Of a DNA stretch of 64,000 nucleotides, positions 12,625 through 23,870 are shown piece by piece. The notes under the pieces were generated by a model. It worked only from the letters and a program-made list of their open reading frames with translations. It ran no database searches and was not told where the DNA came from. How positions within the stretch are numbered: the stretch's first letter is position 1; every line of letters starts with the position of its first letter. A program made the position numbers and the translations under genes. Source of the DNA: Cristatella mucedo (Eukaryota; Bryozoa; Phylactolaemata; Cristatellidae). The stretch covers positions 1,243,501 through 1,307,500 of the forward strand of contig WPIO01000025.1 in NCBI GenBank assembly GCA_009760855.2, given 5' to 3'.

Positions 12625-12914
12625 ACGTTTCAGCACCAGGTACCGCTCAGAGCAAGACTCAAGACTCACAAACGAGCCTCCTGCCTTCCGACTGTCCCCC
12701 GTCCATCCACTGCCCCGTCCATCCACTGCCCCCGTCCATCCACTGCGCCCGTCCATCCACTGCCCCCGTCCATCCACTGCCCCCGTCCATCCACTGCCCC
12801 GTCCATCCACTGGCCCTCCTTCCTCCCCCCTGCAGCTGCTGCCTCAGCGGCTGCTCGCTCTTCGTGTCCGGCCTGTTCTTTCCAGCTGCTGCCTGTCCTC
12901 TCACCTTTGCGCCT
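12625..12914. repeat. 290-bp dispersed repeat with internal VNTR, copy B
   Basis: Near-identical partner of 9249-9539 in the same orientation 3.4 kb away, also with seven minisatellite units (about 12700-12812). Differences are a few substitutions and one-base C-run changes, so the duplication is recent or homogenised. Confidence 0.85.
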
Positions 12915-13840
12915 ACGCAACGTACGCTAACGCAACGCCTTAGCAACGATTTTGATTCTGCATAATGAAAAACGATGTTCCAAGTCTACTCACTTTGATG
13001 TCGTGCGATTGCACTTGCGGGTTCTCATGCTATGGCCTCCAATGGCCCGGCCCAAATAGCAGCCCAAACATCCGAACCCAAATAAAGCCTCAATTTCTAC
13101 ACAGCGCTTCGTGCAACTTCGCTTGTGATTTTAAACGGTAGACATGAATGACGATGAGTTTTCGCAATAAATTGTCATTAGTTGTGGGTCTAGCCCGCCC
13201 AGATAAAGATTTTTGGGGTCTTGCCTCTACCTGAAAATTTTGCGGGTCTTGCCCCTGCCCTGAGAGAAGATTTCCGACTCAGCCACTGCATCGGATGGTT
13301 CCGCCAGGTTACGTGAAGGGTTGCATATTTTGACACGATGACAGTCACCAAAAAGACGAAATCATCAGCCTTCTGGAGAGCGGGTCGACTTTCAGCACCC
13401 TGGGTGTGTGTAGCCATGTCTCTCTTCAGTTCCGAAGTACGTACGCAGCATTCGCTGTGCACGGCGCGGAGGGCACGCACACTGGGACTACGTTAGATGT
13501 TCCCCTAGGATAGGCCGGCATCTCAAGCTCGCAGCGCGATGAGCAAATTCCCGCCTCCCGCCGCGCTACGACGCGCCACTCCGTCTTGCTCCTAGTGAGT
13601 GCACTCAATCGCCGTGAAGTTTAACGCTTACGACGAGTCAGCGTAGCCATTTACGCCGCATGCTGCGAGACGAAACGCGCCACAGCCCGCTCTGCTCAGC
13701 TTAAATTGGCCGCGAATGCGATGTTGGTCTCGATGGTTAATAAAGCCGCCGGACGGCGGTCGGGCTCAGCAGCTTGGTCGCGGTGCGGTTGCCCGGCTGC
13801 CGCTGACGTGATGACGTACTGGGTGAGGCTCTCGCATTTT
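12915..13840. other. Non-coding stretch
   Basis: AT-rich up to about 13380, then more GC-rich. No repeat family or exon recognised. Confidence 0.4.
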
Positions 13841-14093
13841 CTCTCTGTCTGTCACTGTCACTGTCTCTGTCTGTCTGTTTCTCTGTGTCTCCCTGTCTTT
13901 CTGTCTCTCTGTGTCTCCCTCTCTCTCTTTTTCTGTCTGTCTGTCCGACTGTCTCTCTGGGTCTCTCTCTGTCTCTGTGTCTCTCCTTTCTCTGTGTGTG
14001 TGTGTGTGTCTCTCTGTCTCTCTTTATCCATCTGTCTGTCTCTCTGACTTCGTCTCTCTTTATCCATCTGTCTGTCTGTCTCTCTGACTGTCA
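13841..14093. repeat. Polypyrimidine (TCTG/TC)n tract
   Basis: Imperfect tctctgtctg-type units, interrupted by a (TG)n patch near 13996-14009. Ends exactly where SINE-1 begins. Confidence 0.9.
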
Positions 14094-14224
14094 GGTTTGG
14101 TCCAGCAGTTAAGGTACTCACCCCGACCAAGGTCAGGCTGAGGTCGTGGGCTCGAGCCCCGAGGCATATGTGACGCGCCTGAATAGAGATTAAGTTCTCT
14201 TGGGGCGCTATACAAATGAATTAT
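14094..14224 (+). mobile_element. SINE-1 copy, well preserved
   Basis: One of the cleanest copies. A-box region gtttggtccagcagttaagg; ccccgaccaaggtcaggctg; B box gtgggctcgagcccc; ggcatatgtgacgcgcctga; hairpin tail agattaagttctcttggggc ending gctatacaaatgaatta. The A/B boxes imply tRNA-derived Pol III transcription. It lies between two polypyrimidine tracts, as if inserted in one long tract. Confidence 0.85.
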
Positions 14225-14234
14225 ATTTTTAAAA

Positions 14235-14449
14235 TTGTTGTCTCTCTCCGTTTCTCTGTCTCTCATCTCTGTCTCTCTCTCTCTCTTTGTCTATGTGTCG
14301 TCTGTCTCTCTTTCTGTCTCTCTATCCTCTCTCTCTATGTCTCTCTCTGTCTGTCCCTGATTCACTTTATCCATCTATCTGTCTGTTTGCCTGACTGTCT
14401 CTGTCTCTCCGTCTCTCTGTCTCTCCCCTCTCCCCCTCTCTCTCTCTCT

Positions 14450-14545
<96 letters not shown>

Positions 14546-14712
14546 CCCCCTCCTCTCTCTTTGTCTATCTGTCCGCCTGTCTCTTTCTGTCTCTCTGTCT
14601 ATCTGTCTTTCTCTCTCTGTCGCTGTCTCTCCTCTCTCTACGTGTCTCTCTGTCTCTCGCTGTCTCTCGCTGTCTATCTGCCTGTCTCTCTGCCTCTCTC
14701 TCTCTCTCTTAC
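14235..14712. repeat. Polypyrimidine tract with long pure (TC)n core
   Basis: Continuation of the 13841-14093 tract after the SINE. About 85 bp of uninterrupted TC lie near 14457-14541. The reading frames through it are pure Ser/Leu/Cys/Val repeats. Confidence 0.95.
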
Positions 14713-15364
14713 TCGCAGTGCGAGAGTCTCGGCAGCTCGAGGCTTCGCTGCAGTCTGGGCCGTGTCATAAAATGGGCGAGGGAGAGATTTAAGCAGAGCC
14801 GAGCGAAACCAAGGATTGGAGTGAGACGAGACTAGCGTCCGAGCGGAGAGGGAGATGGGAGAGAGGAGGCGTGCAAGGAGCAAAAAAGATCGAACCGAAG
14901 TGGTCAGCATCAGATTCGGTCTGACGTTGACGAGGAAACGTCTAAGTGTGGCTAAAGCAAGATCGTCTGCCGAGAAGTGTTCCTGCAATAGCTTCGGGCC
15001 AGGGCTGCCGCAGCTTTACAGTGGCAGAATGATGTACCCGATCGCTGATAAAAAGTGAATCGACAATCTCCGACACAGGAAGCAGAAGTCCTAACATCTC
15101 TCTCCTTCTTACAACTTTGGTGGAGTAGGCATTTTGCGAGAAATTCAACAGTCCTAAAATAGCTAAGCAAAGACCAACAGGTCGCATGCATCGACACGGC
15201 GCCATGCTGTGGCGAACGAGCTTGCAGAAAGCATGTCTGAGGTGTGTGATGTGTCGTGAGGCTGAAGGAGCATGGACAAGCCGCCCCGAGCAGTGCTGTC
15301 TTAGAGAACGTTGAAGATAAAGCAGGAGAGAGACGGAAAGATAGAGACTGATAGTGAGAGGCTG

Positions 15365-15365
<1 letters not shown>
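14713..15365. other. Non-coding stretch
   Basis: Mixed composition with no recognisable exon or repeat family. Confidence 0.4.
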
Positions 15366-15453
<88 letters not shown>

Positions 15454-15484
15454 AAGAGACAGACAGACAGACAGACAGACAAAC
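15366..15484. repeat. (GACA)n microsatellite
   Basis: About 29 tetranucleotide units with only a few substitutions (acaa near 15445 and 15480, agag near 15455). Confidence 0.95.
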
Positions 15485-16468
15485 ACAGGTGGGAAGACAT
15501 AAGAGTAAGCCTCTTCCTCCTCTCCTTTATCTATCACTTTCCGTCGCAGCGCGGCTGTTTTTAAATCTATTTTTCTATGATGTAATCAAATGTATCCCCA
15601 TCTATAGCTCCCCAAAGCCAAAAGAAGTAAGTGGCTATTACGCAGGAGCGTTTTTGTTTAGCTCACTTAAAGCCCAAGCAGCTTTCAAACGGCAACTAAG
15701 CAACTTCATCTCATAAAGCACGGGGAAAGTAAGAAGCATAGCTGAATCAGTAGGGCAGTAAAGGAAGTGAATAGCGCAGAAATAGCTGCTCAGGACAGCT
15801 GGAAATCGTGCGTGCCTCAGTCGGCAGCAGGAGAGTAGTCTCATTGACCCCGACGCATCCGCGTCTGAACAACACCAAGCGACATCGTGCGCCGGCCGGC
15901 GCATTTCGGGAGCAGCGACCTCGAGCAGCAGCCTCGAGCTCCGCGATGGGTCCGGATGTTCTGCGACGACTTGCCTTACTTGCACTTGGCTACAACCTGC
16001 ATTTAGGTAATTGAATCCTTTGAGCAGTTGCCTACGGTTCCGGTAGTGGCTGAACACTTTGCCTCGGAAAAATCAGCCACAGAGGGCTCGAACGCAAACA
16101 TTTCGGCCTTGTGCGTATTGGCTGAGGTCTCGTCGGAAACGGTGCCATTTTCTATTCCAGGAAGCGCGCCTCATGTATGGCTCAAGCTACAGACACACGC
16201 AGGTATAAATCTCGCGTCTAGCAGTAGTCGCTAACCGCATTACGCACGCTCTTCAGGAATCGCAGCCACGAATTTACAATCCACCCAACACATTCTCCAA
16301 TTCGAGCTGCTGCTACAGTTCTGTAATTTAGTGTAAACAGAGCCACCGCTGACCTTGGTGACCGCTTATAAGTTTTTGGCACTGGAATGCCCACTCGATG
16401 TGAATGGACCGTTAGTTTAAGGTCAAGGTTAGCGGATTCGACAGCCTCACAGGCACGCGTGCTCGCGC
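15485..16468. other. Non-coding stretch
   Basis: A short ATG frame at 15947-16012 runs to an atttag|gtaatt junction that could be a donor. The encoded 22 residues match nothing I recognise, so it is not called as an exon. Confidence 0.35.
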
Positions 16469-16544
16469 ACACACACACACATATATATATATACATACAT
16501 ACACAAACACATATATAAATGTATATATATATATATATAAAAAA

Positions 16545-16590
<46 letters not shown>
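16469..16590. repeat. (CA)n/(TA)n compound microsatellite
   Basis: About 12 bp of CA, then TA units with interruptions, then about 35 bp of pure TA. Confidence 0.95.
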
Positions 16591-16593
<3 letters not shown>

Positions 16594-16934
16594 GCACTTT
16601 GCTGGCCTTGGCTGAATTTTAGCGCGAACAAGAGCTGTTCGGAGGCGAGCTAGAACTCCTTTGTCCTGGAGCAGTGAGCCAGAGAGGAGCGTCAGCGCGG
16701 TTAGAGAGCAAGAGCTTAAGAGCAAGCCAGGAAGCTGAGACCGGCGGTGGCGATTCGGCCTTTAGAATTGGTCCGATACCCGCGGAAGCTGCTGATTGAT
16801 GTTGGCTAGCCTGTCAAGCTCCGCCTTCACTCGGTCCAAGAAAGAATCGTCTGGAACCCATTCGCCATTCAAGCTGGACAGAGGGGACATTCCAGTGGCC
16901 TAGTGCCGGTATTAGTTCCTTACAGTAATGGGCC

Positions 16935-17530
16935 ATGGTGTCGGGCCCAATACCACTAAGCTCTTGCCCCATTGTCTCAGCCAAGTATTTAAGAGTCGAG
17001 CGACGCTCGCTCTGGGTCTTTTTGTCTGTGGTCTTCTGTCTTTGGTCCGGCTCCGCCGTCGGACTCGTTTTCTCTGAAAGCGAGGGAGGAGGGCGGGCTG
17101 TTCGCCAGCGATTGACGGAACAGGACGAGACAGCGCGCTAGGAGGATTCGGTGGACTCCACCGAATACGGTCGTATCGTGCCCGAGCTGGCATTTTGTGT
17201 TTCTTTCGTGTTTTGTGTGTGCGCGCTAGCACGTGGTCTCGGCATGGGGATTTGCCGGTGCGAGCTAGACGTAGTTGGCGTGTTCGGGGTATTCCCTCGG
17301 CACAGGTGGGAACGGATTCCTAGTTCACCGGTTAGGGTTTAGGGTCCGGGTCGCGCTTAGTGTTGAGGAGTATTCCCTCCGCAAGAGTGTTGGTGTAGCT
17401 GAGAACGTGCGAGGAGTGTGGAGATAAAGCTGAACTAGACGCGCAGCGACTTTGTGCGCTTGCGAATAAAGTTCAGTAAAATCCCCAATTTGTGTGTCTT
17501 GCTTCCAATTCACGCTGCGGACTCACGACC
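16935..17530 (+). other. LTR-like or promoter-to-polyA segment (uncertain)
   Basis: Starts with tgtcgggcccaatacc, has a TATA-like agtatttaagagtcgag near 16983, and about 480 bp later a gaataaag poly(A) signal (about 17463) followed by a TG-rich element and ctcacgacccc. This is the order expected of a solo LTR (TG start, TATA, AATAAA, downstream element). I find no convincing CA end, no target duplication and no neighbouring gag/pol. A simple transcription unit end is an alternative. Confidence 0.3.
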
Positions 17531-17684
17531 CCCTTTAGTAACGGTAAGCAGGTCAGCGCCAGAAACGCTCGTTTCGTGGCGGCCAGCTTATTGCGCGTAG
17601 GCGCGCACCGAACGGCATTAGGCGATAGGCTACGCCGCTAGGTAAGCGGCAGGTCAAGCTTACCCCGCCGAGCCTTCGGCGTTA

Positions 17685-17810
<126 letters not shown>

Positions 17811-18575
17811 ATGGGCGGCCCAGCCTGCATAGGGCAGGGTCAGCTGCTGCCTGGCCACGGACAGATTCGCCACCCGTAGTCACTTCCACACCACGGGTCT
17901 TGGCCTGCCGTTCCGGGCCAGGCGGTTCGTCCACCGAGCTCGCCTGGACGTACCGCCAGTGGCTGCTGCAAGGAGTCGGTCGTACCCCGGGGCGGTTACC
18001 AGTTGCCGCCTGTTGCCACAAGGACGCAGAGACCGTTTGCCACGTGCTGAGCCACTGCCGGCCGATGCTGCATGCATGCAATCGCGGTCCGACATAACCT
18101 TGTTCACAGCCGCCTAATCGGGCTCTCCCGGCCACTGCGCTCTCCTGTATGTCAGCGGGCGGCGACCTTCCACTTGCCGGCGGTCCAGCTCTCAAGCCGG
18201 ACCTGGCGATAGACGACGGCACCGACACGGTAATCGTTGATGTGTCGGCAGCAAGGATGCTCCGGTAGCGGCGACCCGGAACGAGACCGCTAAGTATGCG
18301 GCCATTGCCCGGTCTATTCTGACCGCTTGCTATGACCGGTCGGCGGGGGTGTGGCATTTCGTGATCGGGGCTCTCGGCAGGTGGTGGCCAAACAATGACA
18401 CTGCCTGGCCGACCTCGGCGTCCCACGCGCCGCGGAAAGAAAGGCATTACGACGGCACCGCGTCTCGATGCCGTTACCGGCTCGGCGTCCTGAACCGGGA
18501 GGCCCGGGTGGCACCTGCGACCCTGGCAGGACAGGGCACCGCCGGCTAACGTGTACATGCGAGTTGAATATTTTT
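17811..18575 (+). mobile_element. 3' end of a restriction-like-endonuclease LINE (R2/R4/NeSL type), decayed
   Basis: Plus-strand translation gives the C-terminal end of a reverse transcriptase ORF of the REL-endonuclease LINE group. A CCHC knuckle reads [17 protein letters not shown], followed by a RHN-like motif. Next comes [14 protein letters not shown], the PD...D core of the restriction-like endonuclease, then [11 protein letters not shown] and [13 protein letters not shown]. The ORF closes at a stop (taa, 18547-18549) with a very short 3' UTR ending gtgtacatgcgagttgaata. The frame changes near 18097 and again near 18258, so it is dead. The 5' end is truncated at the (TA)n tract. Order and motifs are characteristic; the exact clade is not resolved. 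Confidence 0.75.
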
Positions 18576-18601
18576 AATACATCTTCCTACGTGTAGATTA
18601 A

Positions 18602-18690
18602 GACCGCCACTTGCAGTGAGAAATAAGGAATCACCCAATACAGGACTCGCGAACCAACGACCTGGGTGTGCCTGAAGAGCGAGCGCTTCG
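18602..18690 (-). mobile_element. SINE-2 fragment
   Basis: Plus strand reads ccgccacttgcagtgag, aaggaatcaccc, ctcgcgaaccaacgacctgg and gaagagcgagcgc. This is the complement of the SINE-2 head and middle, close to the copy at 31109-31262. Confidence 0.6.
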
Positions 18691-18779
18691 TCGGGGGGGG
18701 GGGGGAGGAGGCGGGGCTAAGACCCAGAGGCTAGCGGCCTGATACTTGACGATGCTGTTGACATATTTTCGCTGTCACT

Positions 18780-19260
18780 GAGGTCAGGCTCAAGAAGACA
18801 AACTGCTCGGCTATCACCGATGGACGGTACACAAGAAGGTTTCTCCTTTTTCCATACTCCGAAATCGCAGAAACCTGCAGGTGAAGTAGTCGTCGACGCC
18901 AGCAGCTCTTTCAATGTCAACCCTTTCCCGGCTCTTACTAAGCAATCTTTTGAACCTCTTGATCTCTATCCTGCCAGTTGTAAGTTTCCGGTAGTGGCGG
19001 CGTTAACTAGTCGTCCAATGGGAAGCGATTCCAGCTTCAGCATTGAGGTTTCCGCCTTTCTCCCTGCTCTTTGCACCATGAGTAGCCCGCTCCTCATTCT
19101 GGCTCATTTTAATATCCATTTTGATAACCCATCTGATCGGACGTGTGCCAATACGCTTTCACTGTCTGAGTATTCTACCTCCGTAGTAGCATTCGAATCC
19201 ATGCACATATAAAATGCCACAGCCGTGACCAAACAGTGTCTCCGAGGTTGTACTATATCG
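18780..19260 (+). mobile_element. CR1/L2-like LINE: endonuclease region, decayed
   Basis: The reading frame contains VDASSSFNVNPFP, LTKQSFEPLDLY, ALTSRPMGSDSSF (the position of the YRPP motif) and SSPLLILAHFNIHFDNPSD, the GDFNIH motif with Asp replaced. These are consecutive landmarks of the APE-type endonuclease of CR1/L2/Jockey-like LINEs. The reading frame is open over much of the domain but catalytic positions are altered. The element continues downstream as further fragments (19980-20180, 20850-21680). Confidence 0.75.
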
Positions 19261-20185
19261 ACAAACATAGTCGCCCCATTTAGCATATTTAATCGCATGC
19301 GTATTTCATTCGCACTCGATCGTGTTTCTGTTCGGGCATCCAAAATTACACGCGCGAGCCAAGAAACCTCATGAGACCGATCTGTAGACCGATACTGCCG
19401 CAGCAGACTTGCGTCCACTGCAGGCATGCTTGACCCTCCCTCGACCTATCGACGTTCCCTCCTCGATGTATTATGATGCACCATAACTCCAGCTATAACT
19501 CTAGGTCTATACAATTATTCACCTCTGACTAAACGACAAGTGCGCGCCCCTCAGACATCGTTTGGTTTACGGCTGACGTGGTAAACAAGAAATACTAAGA
19601 GCAGGCTTGAAAAGTCTCGAAAAAATCGGGGACCCACCGTCCACGGCTTGGCATCTGAGGTTTATTGTAGGTAGTATCAATCCATTTTGGCTTAAGTTAA
19701 GTCCACATTATTCATGATAAATAGCCAAATTATGGATCACTTACTTGAAAATGCTAATTTTAACTATCAACCGTCTTCTTAGTCTCTCGGAAACAAGCAC
19801 ACTGCCGCGTGATCCCAACGGCGACTTAGCAATGAGTAAATCCAAATTATTTTTCACCACGGCTAAAATTACCATTAGGCCTCTGTACCGTGTCCAAAAG
19901 TTCTCTTTATGAGGTTTAAGACACATTGCTACTCACCACTACAAAATATTACAATATTTCCCTGGGTGAAGTCCATTTACATCTGAAAACAGCTACAGTC
20001 AGGCAACACATTAAAAAGCTGACGCTACGTCAACAGAACATGATCAAATTGCGCCCGGTCTCTCTTCAGCAACCCTATCCAAAACACTTGAACGGATAGT
20101 GGCAAAGCAAGCAACGATGCCTATCTACCGATTACGTAGACTCATATAGGATCTTGCAAGCAAGCTCCAGTCGTGAGTACCGTAT
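19261..20185 (+). mobile_element. CR1/L2-like LINE: linker and start of RT, decayed
   Basis: Mostly frame-broken sequence. Near 20065-20110 the phrase LSKTLERIVAKQ is readable; it corresponds to the FLSKTLERVVAKQ motif before the RT palm. It ends where the pogo-like insertion begins. Confidence 0.6.
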
Positions 20186-20189
20186 ATTT

Positions 20190-20600
20190 ACGAGTGTAAG
20201 TCGCACCCAAGTATAAGACACACCCTGAATCTATGGATACAACTTTTTGAAAAGTTTTTATTAAAAAATACTATTACTGAATATATAGCTCATTTTTATT
20301 AATATGAGTTTGCTTTTATCATCAAATTTAACAAGAAACTCGATATCGGTATCACAGCTAACACCTTCACAGTCTTCTTCCACATTGTCAATGTCTGAAT
20401 CGTCACTTTCCTCATAGATTGCATCATCTTCAATTCAATACAGCAAGTTAGAAATTCCTGTCTTCCTGAACGACTTCACAATTCCTTCTGCTTTGATGCT
20501 CTCCCAAGCTTGTTAAATCCATTCACAAACATGCTTGATACTGATTCTTCTAATTCTTCCTGCTGGTGTCAAACCTACGCCATATGAACAAGCTAGACAG
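20190..20600 (-). mobile_element. pogo/Tigger-like transposase remnant (C-terminal end and one terminus)
   Basis: On the minus strand the sequence reads AWESIKAEGIVKSFRKTGIS, then an acidic run with IEDDAIYEESDDSDID. This pairing (IVKSFRKTGIS followed by an Asp/Glu-rich tail) is typical of the DDE transposase C-terminus of pogo/Tigger elements. At the left is a terminus-like phrase, cgtatatttacgagtgtaag followed by tcgcaccc, of the type seen at ends of such elements. Stops interrupt the frame. It lies between the 5' and 3' portions of a LINE, so it was probably inserted into it. Confidence 0.7.
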
Positions 20601-21096
20601 AGTCAGATCCTACATTAGCGTGAGAGGTGTCTGAGTTCGGTGCGCATCCAATGGCTATCGGTCATCGGGAGAACCTAGACGTTTGGGGGCACCTCAGAAT
20701 TCGGTCTCGGGTCGCAATCTCGTCTTTCCTTTCGACGTTGATGGCATGCAGGTCTACATATCCCTCGATTCTTACAAGCCGCGTTCCTCATCCGACTCGC
20801 TGTAAATCCCTTGCAGCCTGCAGCGACGACAGTCGCAATTGAATGGCCGCCATCTTGAAGCTTAACAATATGGCCAGCCTAATAGCTGTTATAGACAAGC
20901 CTAGTGTCACCCTCAAGTTGGAAGACCTCACCATTAAGGTAGGTGTATCGAGCATCGTTCCTCTGACGTCTGCCAGTAATCTGGGCGTGCAATTCCGAAA
21001 CGGCTTACCATTAGATGAACGTATCGCTTTTGCTATCAAGTCGGCCTACTTTCAGCTGGGGGCATTGCCAAAATCAGGACCAGCGAATACGAAGTG

Positions 21097-21128
<32 letters not shown>

Positions 21129-21682
21129 AGTGATGTATATATATATATATATAGATATATAATATAATAGTGATATATATATATATACGAATACGAAGCG
21201 AGTATGAAATTCAACTTGTTCACACGTTCATGACATCGCGTCTAAGTGACTGCAAATTCGCTAACACCAGGACTCACTTTCTGTGCCCTTATTCGTCTGC
21301 AACTGGTGCAAAACTCAGCAGCTCTCTACTCTATACTCAAAAGCGAAGCTGCAACACTATTCTGGTTCCATCTGATATTGAGCGGCCCCTATAAAATATC
21401 AAATAGACTTTCTTTTAGCAGTCTCTCTTTGGCCTACAGATCGCTTCCCTCGCCTCTGCCAGCCTACCAATCTGACCTCGTCGCTCCCCCAGTCACGTGC
21501 TCGCATACCTCCGGCTCCTCAGCTTCCAGTCGTCTTGCTTCCCCCCACACTAAATTGAAATCTTTTGGCGATCGGGCCTTCATCTCGGACATGCGCCGAA
21601 AGTCTGGAACTCGTTTCCGGTTTCTCTCATTGCCTGCATGGACTACTGCATCTCGGAAGTCTCAGTTAATTTGTGTAGAGCC
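20601..21682 (+). mobile_element. CR1/L2-like LINE: RT C-terminal half, decayed
   Basis: At 20843-21095 the frame reads MAAILKLNNMASL...VIDKPSVTLKLEDL, then SASNLGVQFRNGLPLDERI and IKSAYFQLGALPK, matching the RT thumb region of the other LINE copies. After a (TA)n insertion it resumes with LQLVQNSAA, then PAYQSDLV, TKLKSFGDRAF and SGTRFR. Frames shift several times. The terminal hairpin is replaced by a minus-strand SINE-1. Confidence 0.7.
21095..21187. repeat. (TA)-rich insertion flanked by an 11-bp direct repeat
   Basis: TA runs with TGATG/TAATA interruptions split the LINE. The flanks carry identical cgaatacgaag at 21084-21094 and 21188-21198. Confidence 0.85.
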
Positions 21683-21810
21683 TTAACAAAACTTAATCTC
21701 TATTCAGGCGCTTCAAATATGCCACGGGACTACAGCCCACGACATAGGCCGTCAAATAAATTCACCCTGACCTTGGCTCAAGGAGGGTGCCGTAACCACT
21801 GGGCCTAACC
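21683..21810 (-). mobile_element. SINE-1 copy
   Basis: Plus strand shows aacttaatctctattcaggc (tail), cttcaaatatgccacgg, then B- and A-box complements ending aaccactgggcctaacc. Confidence 0.75.
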
Positions 21811-22449
21811 AGCGTGGAAACCGTTGACCCTGGGTGTCAACTTGCGTGCTTTCTGTATGCTTGTCTAAGCCAAGTACCTAGCGTGTCGTTAACCCTTAGC
21901 TGATGCTGCTTTTGCAGCGAATCAAAAAGTGCCGGGATAGAGATTTTTCATTCCTCTTCATGTGATATAAAACGACTTATCATACTTAATAATGAGCTTA
22001 AGGAACTTTCAAGTATTATTTAGGCCTCCTTAAATTTTTAAATTTATTTTAACGTGCAAGAATTCAAAATGACGGCGACTGTTTATCCTAGCTATCGCCG
22101 CCAATCTGGCACCGCACATCAGTAGACGCCGCGGCACCCCGGTTGACGGCGTTTCGGCTTTTGCTCATATTTCCAGCCGAGTGCACAAGCACTCTACTTG
22201 AAAATATATTATTGGCCGTATTTATTCTAATCACTAGATGAACACCCGATGACTTCTGATATTTTTACCGGGTTTATGATCGGCGGCCCCAGGGCGTCAT
22301 TTAGTCCCCTAAACCACTCTCGGCAATGTACGTGTTGCAACTTTAGTACTCAAAATAGCCGCGCGGTACAGATATATATGTATATACATATGTTTTTATA
22401 TATGTTTTATATATTTGCGATATATATATATATACATAGAAAACTTAGT
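21811..22449. other. AT-rich non-coding stretch
   Basis: No gene recognised. TA-rich runs near 22371-22436 border the 3' end of the next element. Confidence 0.4.
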
Positions 22450-22799
22450 AAAATATTCAACTCGCATGTATACGTTTGCCGGCGGTGCCTTGCCCTGCCG
22501 GGGTCATGGACACTACCTAAGCCTCCCGGTTCAGGAACGGGGACCACACAACTTCCGAGCCGGTAATCGCGTCGCTAAAGCAAAGCCGCCTCAATGCACT
22601 TCGCTCCGTGCCTAGAATACCGAGGTCCGCCAGGCAAGCTTCATTGTTTAGACACCAGGTGCCCGGAGCCTCGACCACGAAGGGCCTCACCGGCGCCTAC
22701 CGATAGCTGTGAGGAAAAGACCGGGCAATGGACGCATACTTATCGGTCTTGTTCCTTGCCGCCACCACCAAAGCGTCCTCACTAACGTCGAATGGAACC

Positions 22800-22800
<1 letters not shown>
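22450..22800 (-). mobile_element. 3' end of the same REL-endonuclease LINE, second copy
   Basis: Minus-strand copy homologous to 18200-18575. It reads FDVSEDALVVAARNKTDKYASIA, shortened here to its landmarks DVSEDAL and KYASIARSF, then a GC-rich C-terminus and the same 3' end (tatacatgcgagttgaatattt in two pieces). It is 5' truncated at a (TA)n tract (22801-22878), and TA-rich DNA also follows its 3' end. Frames are broken. Confidence 0.7.
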
Positions 22801-22878
<78 letters not shown>

Positions 22879-22880
22879 AT
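22801..22880. repeat. (TA)n microsatellite
   Basis: TGTGTG then TA runs with short ACATA interruptions; abuts the truncated 5' end of the REL LINE copy. Confidence 0.95.
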
Positions 22881-22924
22881 GAAATAATATACATATTTTT
22901 AATTTTTAATATACTATACAGATT

Positions 22925-23870
22925 TCAAAAACTAACTTACTAGTTATTGGAAAACCCAGTGTGCGTCAGAGATTGGAGAGGCTAACGCTCAAAATTGGCT
23001 CTGCCAGCATATCTTCTGTTGAATCTGCACGAAATCTATGGGTCATGTTCCAAAGTGACCTTTCGTTAGACGACCACATCAGCTCTACAATCAAGTCTGC
23101 CTACTTTCAACTAAACAACATTGCTAAAATTCGGGCTTGTTTAGGCAGAAACACGAAATATAAGTTGGTCCATGCATTTGTGACATCCCGTCTTGACTTC
23201 TGTAACTCACTGCTTTGGTGGTCTACCGGCACGTGCACTCAGGCGCTTACAGCTGGTGCAAAACTCTACAGCTAGACTTGTCTGTCGTGAGTGTCGCAGT
23301 TGCCACATCACACCACTTCTCGCTGACTTGCACTGGCTAGCAATCAAGGAACGGATTGAATTCAATGTTTTGTCGCTCACTTTCAGGTTCCTTCATTCTT
23401 TGGCTCTAGCCTACCTATCTGATCTACTGCCCCGTCATGCTAAGCATCGTACCACCACTTTTTTTACCTGTTCACTTATACCTCGTACAACCCTTTAAGT
23501 CCTTTGGAGATCGTGCTTTAAGTTCTTATGCTCCCAAAGCCTGGAACTAACTTCTGACTGGTGTTACGACATCTCTCGACTTGACCACATTTAAAAAGAA
23601 ATTAAAAATGTACCTATTTATGACAGCATTTAGTGGGTCCCTGTGATTTGTCCTTTATGTGCTTATTCGTGCTGACACTGTTGCATGCTGCCACTAACCA
23701 CACTTGCATGCTGACCCTATGCATGTCACCCCTAACCATGTTACTCATGTTGTTTATCAAGCATGATACCACTCACCATTCGATCGTGTTTCCTTCGCAG
23801 CAAATCTGAAGCGCCTAGAAAGAGATTGAGTTCTCTGGGGCAATTTATTAAGCGTGTTAATATAATTTTT
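22925..23870 (+). mobile_element. CR1/L2-like LINE: RT C-terminus, 3' UTR and tail
   Basis: Reads VIGKPSVRQRLERLTLKIG (frame opens near 22930), SARNLWVMFQSDLSLDDHI, IKSAYFQLNNIAKIRACL, HAFVTSRLDFCNSLL, then after a frame change LQLVQNSTARLVCRECRS and HITPLLADLHWLA. Further on are AYLSDLLPRHAKHRTT and FGDRALSSYAPKAWN, followed by a 3' UTR with repeated 'ctgacactgt/catgctgcc' phrases and the hairpin tail gcgcctagaaagagattgag. This is the most complete 3' end for defining the family. Stops and shifts make it inactive. Confidence 0.85.

Noticed and set aside
15947-16012. Short ATG frame before an atttag|gtaatt junction
   Set aside because: Only 22 residues, no similarity recognised; donor match is not significant alone.
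16935-17530. Solo LTR
   Set aside because: Kept only as a low-confidence feature: TATA and AATAAA are present but terminal CA, target duplication and internal gag/pol are not found.
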